Source: Actinomycetes bacterium
GTDB lineage: Bacteria > Actinomycetota > Acidimicrobiia > Acidimicrobiales > Palsa-688
Reading direction: 5' to 3'
NCBI GenBank assembly: GCA_021808665.1
Contig: JAKBBA010000203.1
Span: 1-5,355 of the forward strand
Length of the DNA: 5,355 nucleotides
Made by a program: the position numbers and the translations under genes. This document shows, in pieces, positions 1 to 5,355 of this stretch (position 1 is its first letter; the number at the start of each line of letters is the position of its first letter). Below the pieces are notes generated by a model. That model was not told the DNA's origin. It saw nothing but the letters and a program-made list of their open reading frames with translations, and ran no database searches.

Positions 1-2
1 GC

Positions 3-740
3 GCCGTGCTGACCCGCCGGATGGTCTCCATCGCTTCCGGTGTGCTGCAAGCCGGCGTCGAGGTGGATCACTGGCTCGGACCGCGGGATCTGGCCTCGGT
101 GATCAGGACCGCTTACGCCCCAATGAGTAGACGGGAGATCGGCGCTCGAGGGATTCTGGCCCGCCGGCCGGGATGGAGCGGTTCCGAACCTGGAATCCCC
201 CCGGCACTGGCCGGCCCGACCTGGACCGAAACCTCGTGGGGCGTCTACGAGCACGACGACAGCTGGTCTCTGGTGGCGGAGATCGAATGGCCGCGCACCC
301 CTCGCGACGCATCCATGCTCGCCGGGCTGCTGGCCGCGTCAGCGATAGGGAGACGGCAGGTGTCCGTGCTCTACGAGCCGATAACTCCCCGCCGGGCCGA
401 GCGCTCCCTTCAGACGGACAAGACCAAAAGGGACGTGGCCATCCGGCTGCGGCAAAAAACCGGGCAAGTCGCGCCCGAGCGAGAACAGCGGGAATACGCA
501 GTGGCGGCCGCCCAGGACGCCGAGCTGGCCGCCGGTCACGGGCTGCTGCGCTTCGCCGGCTACGTGGCGGTCACCGTCACCGACCGGGCACTGCTCGAGC
601 AGGCGTGGGACGAGCTCTGCGCCGACGCCGGCTCCTCGGGGCTGGTCCTGCGCCGCTGCTCCGGCTGGCTGGACACCGCCTTCGCCTGCGCGGCCGTACC
701 GGCCGGGATCGGCCTGCCGGGGAAGGGACAGAAGGCGTGA
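3..740 (+). CDS. SCO6880-family conjugation protein, C-terminal part (5' end outside window)
   Basis: The reading frame is open from base 3 to a TGA at 738-740, giving about 245 residues. The true start lies to the left, since the family is roughly twice this length. The stretch AGVEVDHWLGPRDLASVIRTAY (residues about 17-38) is the type of conserved block I associate with the SCO6880 family of actinobacterial conjugative elements, just before the C-terminal domain. Further on are a Trp-rich piece (WTETSWGVYEHDDSW), a small hydrophobic stretch (MLAGLLAASAIG), a charged Arg/Lys/Glu-rich region near residues 125-165, and a Gly-rich end. I see no Walker motif and no clear membrane span in this part; the family's membrane segments lie upstream. 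Its biochemical role is not established. It is found next to VirB4-like ATPases and presumably serves the transfer channel at the membrane. The stop overlaps the GTG of the next gene (GTGA), so the two are very likely co-transcribed and translationally coupled. Confidence 0.75.
   Translation, partial: AVLTRRMVSIASGVLQAGVEVDHWLGPRDLASVIRTAYAPMSRREIGARGILARRPGWSGSEPGIPPALAGPTWTETSWGVYEHDDSWSLVAEIEWPRTPRDASMLAGLLAASAIGRRQVSVLYEPITPRRAERSLQTDKTKRDVAIRLRQKTGQVAPEREQREYAVAAAQDAELAAGHGLLRFAGYVAVTVTDRALLEQAWDELCADAGSSGLVLRRCSGWLDTAFACAAVPAGIGLPGKGQKA
721..728 (+). promoter_or_regulatory. Ribosome binding site for the VirB4-like gene
   Basis: The purine run GGAAGGGA ends 8 bases before the GTG at 737-739. 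This supports that GTG as the start, rather than an in-frame ATG at 173 that would bury most of the preceding gene. Confidence 0.5.
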
Positions 741-2242
741 CGGCGGTACGTGAGCCGTCGCCGAGCCGCCAGGTCGTCGAGCTCGACGACTGGGTTTACT
801 GGAGCCGGCGGAGCGACCGGCCCCGCCGGGACCAGCGGGATCGACCGCCTCCCGGGCCGAGCACAACGCCAGCCGAGGTCGCTCCCGTACCCCGTCGGGG
901 TCCGTGGGGCCGGGAGTCGGGTAGGGCCGCCTGCCTGCCGCAACCGGCGGTGTGGCAGGCCACCACTGCGTCAGCTGCAGGGATATACCCGTGGCTGATG
1001 GCGGAGCCCATGCCGGCCGTCGGAGCGCCGATCGGCTATGACGTGTTCTCCAAGTCCACGTTCTCCTCCCACCCCGTTGAGTGGGTCGACCGGGGGATCG
1101 TCACCAACCCGAACGTGTACATCACCGGCGTCCCCGGCTCGGGGAAATCGGCCCTGATCAAGCAGCACGTGGTGCGCCTGGCGGCGTTCGGCACCCGATC
1201 GCTGATCCTGGGCGACATCAAGGGCGAGTACAACCGGGTGGCTGAGTGGCTGGGCGTAACTCCTATCCTCCTCGGCCCCGGCTCCTCCCATCGCCTCAAC
1301 CCCCTCGACGGCGGCCCACTGGCCCGGAACCTCCCGTCCGACGCGAAGGAACGGGCGGAGAGGTTGGCGGAGGTGCACCGGCGCCGACTTCTCCTGCTCA
1401 AGACCCTGATGAGCTACCGCCTCGGGCGGGACCTGAGGCCTACCGAGGAGGCAGCGGTGAGCCTGGCGTTGAAGCGGGCTACCGGCGAGGATCGAGGAGG
1501 CCAGATCCCGGACCCTCTGGTGGCTTCGGTGCTGGCCGGGCTGTGGGACCTCGACGACGCAGATGCCCGTGAGCTGCAGATGCAGTCCCGCTCGGCGCTC
1601 ATCGAGGAGGTCCGTGAAGCGGGCACGGCCCTGCGGAACCTGCTCGAGGACTCCCTGGCCGGGCTGTTCGACGGTCCGACCTCGGCCCCGCTCGACTTCG
1701 ACCGGGCCATCCAGACCGTCGACGTCTCCCGGCTCGAAGGCCGCGGCGACGAAGCCCTGGCTCTGGTGCTCTCCTGCCTCTCCTCGTGGGGTCAGGCGGC
1801 GATCGACGACCCATCCCGAGGACCCGGCCAGCCGCCCATGCTGGTGGTGCGAGATGAGCTCTGGCGGTCGATGCGCTACGGGCCACTGGTCCGCAAGCTG
1901 GACGCCGACCTGCGGCTCTCACGAGCGCAGGGAACGATCCAGATCATGGCCACCCACCGCCTGGCGGATGCCGAGGCTGCGGCGGAGGCGGTCGTCGCCC
2001 GCCACCTGGTGGCATCGTGCGCGGTCAACGTCATGCTGGCCCAGGACGTGGGAGAGCTCCGCACCCTGGCGGAGGACGTCAACCTCACCGACGCCGAGAG
2101 GGACATGATCGGCTCCTGGAACGCCGCCCACATCGGCCGGGCGCTGTGGCACATCGGCCAGGGCCGCGCCTATGTGGTCCAAGGGGTTCTGTCCCAGACC
2201 GAACGGGAGCTCTTCTTCACCAACGAGAGAATGGCCGTCTGA
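737..2242 (+). CDS. VirB4/TraC-like conjugation ATPase
   Basis: This gene encodes 501 residues, a usual length for the short actinobacterial VirB4-like ATP/GTP-binding proteins. These are predicted P-loop ATPases at the inner face of the membrane that power assembly of, and transport through, the conjugation channel. Visible in order: a variable Arg/Pro-rich N-terminus (about 1-85); a conserved approach to the nucleotide site (IGYDVFSKSTFS, then VTNPNVYITG); Walker A GVPGSGKS at 131-138; DIKGEY at 160-165; LNPLD at 187-191; DVSRL at 329-333; Walker B LVVRDE at 369-374 (D373, E374); MATHRLAD at 404-411; and a TERELFF end near 490. An Arg directly precedes the Walker B Asp. The GTG start at 737 is chosen because it overlaps the previous stop (GTGA), follows a purine-rich site and precedes all conserved motifs. 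The next gene starts three bases after the stop, so all three belong to one operon. The family call is firm; the role in DNA transfer is inferred from family and neighbours. Confidence 0.9.
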   Translation: MTAVREPSPSRQVVELDDWVYWSRRSDRPRRDQRDRPPPGPSTTPAEVAPVPRRGPWGRESGRAACLPQPAVWQATTASAAGIYPWLMAEPMPAVGAPIGYDVFSKSTFSSHPVEWVDRGIVTNPNVYITGVPGSGKSALIKQHVVRLAAFGTRSLILGDIKGEYNRVAEWLGVTPILLGPGSSHRLNPLDGGPLARNLPSDAKERAERLAEVHRRRLLLLKTLMSYRLGRDLRPTEEAAVSLALKRATGEDRGGQIPDPLVASVLAGLWDLDDADARELQMQSRSALIEEVREAGTALRNLLEDSLAGLFDGPTSAPLDFDRAIQTVDVSRLEGRGDEALALVLSCLSSWGQAAIDDPSRGPGQPPMLVVRDELWRSMRYGPLVRKLDADLRLSRAQGTIQIMATHRLADAEAAAEAVVARHLVASCAVNVMLAQDVGELRTLAEDVNLTDAERDMIGSWNAAHIGRALWHIGQGRAYVVQGVLSQTERELFFTNERMAV

Positions 2243-2245
2243 TCT

Positions 2246-2554
2246 GTGGGCGGTGAACTCGTCGTTACCGTGGTTGGCGCCCGGAGATCCGGTCACCTGG
2301 CCCTCCCAGGAGACGCCTTGGTCGGGAACCTGACGGCAGACCTGGCCAGAAGATACGGCTCGCCCGGTGCTGGCGGTCTCGTGTTGGTGGCGGAAAGCGG
2401 CACGATCCTGCAGCCGTGGATGAGTCTTAAACAGGGCCACGTGTCCCACGGCGAGCGACTGACCCTTCGAACCGTGGTCTCAGCTTTCGCCGAGACTCCG
2501 GCCCGGCGTCGCCGCTTGCTCCGCGGCTCTGGGCGGCCCCAGTTCGGCAGGTAG
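2246..2554 (+). CDS. Small protein with probable ubiquitin-like (EsaB/YukD-type) fold
   Basis: This gene encodes 102 residues. The pattern suggests a beta-grasp fold: strand ELVVTVVG (4-11), strand HLALP (17-21), helix 25-37 (LVGNLTADLARRY), strand LVLVAE (45-50), then L61...G64...G69...LTL (72-74). This matches in layout the ubiquitin-like EsaB/YukD proteins and the N-terminal domain of EccD from type VII secretion, where a 'hTVV...hDLALP' opening and an 'L..G...G..L.L' close are typical. The last 20 residues are Arg-rich and probably flexible. There is no membrane segment. The GTG at 2246 comes one codon (TCT) after the TGA of the VirB4-like gene and in the same frame. I see no good Shine-Dalgarno site, so translation probably depends on ribosomes finishing the upstream gene. 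The function is unknown; it could be an accessory or adaptor subunit working with the ATPase. The existence of the gene is well supported; the fold call rests on pattern only. Confidence 0.6.
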   Translation: MGGELVVTVVGARRSGHLALPGDALVGNLTADLARRYGSPGAGGLVLVAESGTILQPWMSLKQGHVSHGERLTLRTVVSAFAETPARRRRLLRGSGRPQFGR

Positions 2555-2589
2555 ATGACCTCGATGAGTAAAAGTCGGCGCCCATACCT

Positions 2590-2683
2590 ACACTCTCTCC
2601 GCTGTCGGTGAAGCTGGCCCCTGCCGAGAGGGTCGATCCTCCCTGCCACCTAGGTGCGGCGGCGGAGGTGGCGTAGAGAGTGT
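2590..2683. repeat. Perfect 9-bp inverted repeat spanning the convergent gap
   Basis: ACACTCTCT at 2590-2598 is exactly complementary to AGAGAGTGT at 2675-2683. After one mismatch the pairing continues for three bases (2600-2602 with 2671-2673). The arms enclose about 60-76 bases that hold two smaller palindromes: CACCTAGGTG at 2647-2656 (perfect, 10 bp) and an imperfect 14-bp one at 2628-2641. As RNA this could form a branched structure between the convergent genes. A protein-binding or recombination site is also possible. Its function is not known. Confidence 0.45.
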
Positions 2684-2699
2684 TGCTGAGCAGAGCCGT

Positions 2700-2722
2700 C
2701 GCTGCCAGGCAGCGGTCCTTTT
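2700..2722 (+). terminator. Possible Rho-independent terminator for the conjugation operon
   Basis: CGCTGCC at 2700-2706 and GGCAGCG at 2708-2714 are perfect complements. They give a 6-bp GC-rich stem with a 3-base loop, followed by GGTCCTTTT (2714-2722). On the plus strand this has the shape of a weak intrinsic terminator downstream of the ubiquitin-like gene. The hairpin also lies just past the TAA of the minus-strand gene, but that side lacks a T run, so there it would only be a 3'-end stabiliser. The T run is short, which limits confidence. Confidence 0.4.
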
Positions 2723-3548
2723 AGGTTGTGGGAGCTACTGGAGGCTTCGGCGCCTGCGGCCGCGTGGTCGGAGACTCTGGAGATCGTGGTGCTTCTACGT
2801 CTGTGGGTTGCTGACCTTGAGTCGGCGTAGGTGTTTGGGTGTGCCCGGGATGGGCCCCCGACTGAGATTCCTCAGTTGCCGAAGGTTGATTGCGGGCAGG
2901 TGAGGGAGCGGTTCCGGGCCTTTGAGCGCCGCTAAGGCGCCACCCCCCGATTCGACGACCGGAACAAAGACGCTGCCATTGGTCGGCGATCCAGGTCGTG
3001 ACTATGCGATCATCGGCGAGGCGCGTCGTGTCTTCTTGGATGCGCCTCTCGATCACGCCAATGAGCCGCAGCAGGTATTCGGCTGTGCAGTTGCGCGCTT
3101 GTGCAGCGTTGTCGCGTTGGGCCCGGGCCTGCATGTGTTCGGAGCTCGGCGTTTCGACGGGTCCGGTCGGCCGAGTCCTTTCCATCTCCTTGATGGCGTC
3201 CTGCTGAAAGTTCAGGGCTTGCTGGAACGCCATGAGGTGTTGTTCGAGTTGGGAAGCGTCCTGAGCGAGAAAGACGGCTCCTCCGGAGATAAGGCGGGAC
3301 TGAAGCACGATCCAGTCTTCGGTGCTAGGGATCGGCGGAGTAGGTGCGTCGGCTGGGCGTAGCGGACGGGCCATTGCAATCGTGTAGTGCCGAATTTGCA
3401 TGGCCGCTTGCAGGAGCCTGGACCTTCCGTCGGCCGACTGCTGGAGACTGAACTGCCTTCGCTGTTGGCGGAGTCCGCGGTAGCCGACGGCCAGGGCCGC
3501 TGCGGTCGCAAGAGATCCAAGGCTGGAGAAGAAGGCGGCCCAGTGCAC
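2721..3548 (-). CDS. Membrane-anchored protein of unknown family (candidate cargo gene)
   Basis: This gene encodes 275 residues read from GTG at 3548 to TAA at 2721. I do not recognise the family. Residues 4-23 (AAFFSSLGSLATAAALAVGY) form one membrane segment. Arg/Gln-rich RGLRQQRRQ follows directly, so by the positive-inside rule the body should be cytoplasmic. Residues about 75-195 look helical and Gln-rich (for example LEQHLMAFQQALNFQQDA at 101-118, and RLIGVIERRIQED at 161-173). From about 205 to the end the chain is rich in Pro, Thr, Ser and Gln and probably disordered. No catalytic motif is visible. Codon use is that of a real gene, but GC is about 55-60% in sampled lines against 67-72% in the neighbours, and the strand is opposite, both signs of separate acquisition. 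A stop at 3555-3557 in the same frame leaves GTG 3548 as the first possible start. There is no clear Shine-Dalgarno site. Entry exclusion, regulation or defence are possible roles, all speculative. Confidence 0.85.
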   Translation of the reverse strand: MHWAAFFSSLGSLATAAALAVGYRGLRQQRRQFSLQQSADGRSRLLQAAMQIRHYTIAMARPLRPADAPTPPIPSTEDWIVLQSRLISGGAVFLAQDASQLEQHLMAFQQALNFQQDAIKEMERTRPTGPVETPSSEHMQARAQRDNAAQARNCTAEYLLRLIGVIERRIQEDTTRLADDRIVTTWIADQWQRLCSGRRIGGWRLSGAQRPGTAPSPARNQPSATEESQSGAHPGHTQTPTPTQGQQPTDVEAPRSPESPTTRPQAPKPPVAPTT

Positions 3549-3556
3549 GGGGCGTC

Positions 3557-3562
3557 AGCCTA
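3557..3562 (-). promoter_or_regulatory. Possible -10 box for a leaderless transcript of the minus-strand gene
   Basis: Read on the minus strand, TAGGCT matches the actinobacterial -10 pattern TAnnnT. It ends 8 bases before the GTG start at 3548. That spacing would place the transcript start at or next to the start codon, fitting the absence of a ribosome binding site. No convincing -35 box is visible upstream. Confidence 0.3.
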
Positions 3563-3990
3563 CGACCCGGAGTCCCAGCCCGGGCGGCTTGGATGGCGTG
3601 GTTCGGACCAGCGAGCGGAAGGGTGTTTCCTAAGCCGGGGTCCCTCCACGATCCGCTGAGACCGACCTCCAGCGGGCCGACGGCAGCGCCGCCGATTCGA
3701 GCATCCGGGGGAGCGCCTTTTCCGCTCGACTTTGGTCCATTTCTTCGCGCGCCGCGGCGCCAGAAATCCCGGCTCCCGTCCGAGGCCCACAGCAAGGCCG
3801 CAGAGACTCCGATCCACACCAGCCGCCGACAGGACGACCCAGCTCGAAAGGCTGACCCGATCAATGGATCCGAACACGGGGGGCACCGGCCCTGCGGCCA
3901 CCACCGCGGCCCGGACTCTTGCTCCTCGAAGGTCAGCGTGTCGCCGAACTGGAGCCGGTCTGACAGCAGCGGATCCACAACCCGGCCGGT

Positions 3991-3995
3991 GAGGA
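3991..3995 (+). promoter_or_regulatory. Ribosome binding site for the coupling-protein gene
   Basis: GAGGA lies 9 bases before the GTG at 4005. An in-frame TGA at 3990-3992 rules out any earlier start, so this site and GTG 4005 together fix the start of the coupling protein. Confidence 0.65.
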
Positions 3996-4004
3996 TCGGG
4001 GAGC

Positions 4005-5355
4005 GTGCGATCCAATCAGCGCTGCGAGGCCGACGTACTGCTCGGGTCGATCCTCATCCTCGCCGGGGTGGTGATCGTTGGCGGCGCGGCAGTCGTCGAG
4101 CTGGCGTTTCTGCTGGCCGGCCAGGGGGCAGTTCATCTGACTGTCTCGTCCCTGGCCACTGGGCTGTTGCACTGGCATGACCACCCGGGGAATCCGCGTC
4201 TCGCCTTCGCCGGCCCAGTCGCCGGCCGCCTTCCGGGAGCGGTCGGGATGTACTTCGCCGTCGGGATCGTCGCCGCCGCCAGCGCCGCTCTCGGGTCGGT
4301 GTCGTGGATGCTCCACCGCAGACGGTCAGCGAGGACGCACCGGCAGGGCGAGCGGCGCAATCGGGACGGGCTGGCAAACCCGCGAAACCTCGCTCGCGCG
4401 TTCCCGGTGGGTATCCCCGGAGGCTTGACCGTCGCCACTCCCCTGCAGAGGGGCAGGCCGATCGTTGTTCCCCACGAGCGGTCTGTAGGTGCCCTCATGG
4501 CCCCCAGGTCGGGGAAGTCGTCATCGGCGGTGAGCCACATTCTGGATGCTCCAGGGGCGGTCCTGGCTACCTCGTCCAAGCGGGAGCTCCTGTTGGCCAC
4601 CGCCGTCAGCCGCAAGCGGTCGACGGGAGAGCCGACCTTGACCTTCGACCCCATGGAGTTCTGCGGATGGGACCACCCGATCCGATGGTCCCCGATCAGC
4701 GGGTGCGAGCGGCCGGAGGTGGCGATGCGCCGGGCCGAGGCGCTCATGGCCGGAACCTCTACCGACAACGTCACCAACGGGGGCTTCTGGAAGTCAGCGG
4801 CGACGATGCTACTCCGGTGCGTCCTGCACGCTTGCGCCCTCCACGGGGCCGGCGTCGACACGCTCCGCCGATGGGTCGCTGATCCCAAGGACCTCGATCT
4901 GCTCGACGTCCTACGGGACTCTCCGGTAGCCCGAGCCTGGCTGCACGACCTAGCCATGATGACCCGCCAACACAGTGAGACCGTCGAATCGGTGGCCCTT
5001 ACGACGGCCGTCGCCCTCAACTGCCTGGCCCTGCCCCACGTCGCCCAGGCTTGCTCGCCAGAGGCGGAGGAAGCCTTCAACGCCGGCGGATGGATCTCAG
5101 GCGGTGGCACGATCCATGTGGTTTCCCCGGCCGCGGAGTCGGCGAGCGTGGCCCCGCTCACGGCCGCGTTCGTCGACGACGTCGTTGTCGCCGCCAGGGC
5201 GCTAGCCATGGCCCGGCCCGACGGCCGCCTGGATCCGCCACTGCGTCTCGTCCTCGACGAGCTTCCGAACATATGCCCCCTCCCCCAGGTCGATAGCTAC
5301 CTGGCCGACGGCGGTGGACGGGGAATCCAGATCTGCTGGTACGCGCAGGCCCGCT
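4005..5355 (+). CDS. VirD4/TraG-like type IV coupling protein (3' end outside window)
   Basis: The frame runs from GTG 4005 to the right edge (450 full codons) without a stop; the C-terminus is missing. Coupling proteins are membrane-anchored ATPases that bring the relaxase-DNA complex to the conjugation channel. Two N-terminal membrane segments are visible, about residues 11-38 and 82-103, followed by basic HRRRSARTHRQGERR (cytoplasmic side). The ATPase domain shows a P-loop APRSGKSS (166-173), DAPGAVLATSSKREL (181-195), the family block GGFWKSAATMLLRC, a Walker B LRLVLDE (413-419; D418, E419), and DGGGRGIQ (435-442) leading to WYAQAR, where Q448 sits at the place of the conserved Gln of this ATPase group. 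One oddity: the position of the first P-loop Gly (residue 165) is Met, while G170-K171-S172 are intact. The start is fixed by an upstream in-frame stop and a GAGGA site. The gene is split from the ATPase operon by the minus-strand gene, so it needs its own promoter. Confidence 0.93.
   Translation, partial: MRSNQRCEADVLLGSILILAGVVIVGGAAVVELAFLLAGQGAVHLTVSSLATGLLHWHDHPGNPRLAFAGPVAGRLPGAVGMYFAVGIVAAASAALGSVSWMLHRRRSARTHRQGERRNRDGLANPRNLARAFPVGIPGGLTVATPLQRGRPIVVPHERSVGALMAPRSGKSSSAVSHILDAPGAVLATSSKRELLLATAVSRKRSTGEPTLTFDPMEFCGWDHPIRWSPISGCERPEVAMRRAEALMAGTSTDNVTNGGFWKSAATMLLRCVLHACALHGAGVDTLRRWVADPKDLDLLDVLRDSPVARAWLHDLAMMTRQHSETVESVALTTAVALNCLALPHVAQACSPEAEEAFNAGGWISGGGTIHVVSPAAESASVAPLTAAFVDDVVVAARALAMARPDGRLDPPLRLVLDELPNICPLPQVDSYLADGGGRGIQICWYAQAR

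Larger units (their letters stand above)
3549..4004. other. Gap of about 450 bases between divergent genes, no convincing gene
   Basis: Frames on both strands are open here, but none shows strong codon periodicity: by hand count GC is about 65-72% at all three positions over 3593-3840. The best candidate is a minus-strand frame from GTG 3978. Over 3840-3990 its third positions are about 78% GC, against 59-69% at the other two. It begins with an acidic, protein-like stretch (DPLLSDRLQFGDTLTFEEQ) and has one hydrophobic segment (LVWIGVSAALLW). However, it lacks a ribosome site and would run about 220 bases into the minus-strand gene in another frame. The gap must hold the promoters of the two divergent genes. 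A 12-bp palindrome lies at 3749-3760. I see no RNA gene, and no origin of transfer that I can defend. Confidence 0.4.

Noticed and set aside
173..736. In-frame extension of the VirB4-like gene back to an ATG at 173
   Set aside because: It would overlap the SCO6880-family gene by over 560 bases; the extra stretch is Arg/Gly-rich out-of-frame sequence, and the GTG at 737 has a ribosome site and a GTGA overlap.
2555..2611. 18-codon plus-strand frame directly after the ubiquitin-like gene
   Set aside because: It is too short and basic, with no ribosome site; chance is the simplest explanation.
3749..3760. 12-bp perfect palindrome GCGCCGCGGCGC
   Set aside because: It is made only of G and C in a GC-rich region, so it is easily due to chance; mentioned only as part of the gap.
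3732..3992. Plus-strand 86-codon frame ending just before the coupling protein
   Set aside because: The placement is attractive, but the frame has the lowest third-position GC of the three over 3840-3990, no ribosome site was seen, and the product is Arg/Thr-rich.
3560..4015. Minus-strand 151-codon frame ending 11 bases before the minus-strand gene
   Set aside because: The spacing suggests an operon partner, but the product is mostly Arg/Pro-rich, codon bias does not favour this frame, and the start overlaps the coupling-protein start.
3593..4180. Plus-strand open frame of 195 codons across the gap
   Set aside because: Its product is Arg/Ser/Pro/His-rich without structure and it overlaps the firm start of the coupling protein by about 175 bases.
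4133..5272. Long minus-strand open frame (379 codons) opposite the coupling protein
   Set aside because: It is Arg/Ser/Thr-rich with no motifs and lies wholly against a gene with clear Walker motifs; it is a typical high-GC antisense frame.
1..5355. tRNA, rRNA, CRISPR array, insertion sequence ends, attachment sites
   Set aside because: Reading both strands I saw no cloverleaf, no regularly spaced repeats, no transposase motifs and no direct repeats flanking the minus-strand gene.

Overview
The window looks like part of a conjugation (type IV secretion) module of a high-GC Gram-positive bacterium, most likely an actinobacterium. Three lines of evidence point there. Base composition is roughly 67-72% GC in hand-counted lines of the conjugation genes. 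All four visible start codons are GTG. The protein families seen (SCO6880-like, VirB4-like ATPase, VirD4/TraG-like coupling protein) are known mainly from actinobacterial integrative and conjugative elements and plasmids. The species, and whether this is a plasmid or a chromosomal element, cannot be told from the sequence.

Layout. (1) 3-740 (+): C-terminal part of an SCO6880-family protein, cut by the left edge. (2) 737-2242 (+): complete 501-residue VirB4/TraC-like ATPase, joined to gene 1 by a GTGA overlap. (3) 2246-2554 (+): 102-residue protein with a probable ubiquitin-like (EsaB/YukD or EccD N-terminal type) fold, three bases after gene 2 and in the same frame. (4) 2555-2720: non-coding gap between convergent genes with several inverted repeats, one followed by a T run that could end transcription. 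(5) 2721-3548 (-): 275-residue protein of unknown family with one N-terminal membrane segment and a Pro/Thr-rich tail. Its GC is clearly lower (about 55-60% in sampled lines), which suggests separately acquired cargo. (6) 3549-4004: about 450 bases with no convincing gene. (7) 4005-5355 (+): VirD4/TraG-type coupling protein, cut by the right edge after 450 residues.

How the genes fit together (inference from families). The VirB4-like ATPase would power assembly of the transfer channel. The coupling protein would bring the DNA-relaxase complex to the channel and drive DNA through it. The SCO6880-family protein is a regular but poorly understood partner. The ubiquitin-like protein resembles small accessory domains of type VII secretion, so its place in a conjugation operon is the most interesting positive signal here. 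The reverse-strand membrane-anchored protein splits the conjugation genes into two blocks. It is a candidate cargo gene (for example entry exclusion, regulation or defence), but nothing in its sequence identifies its function.
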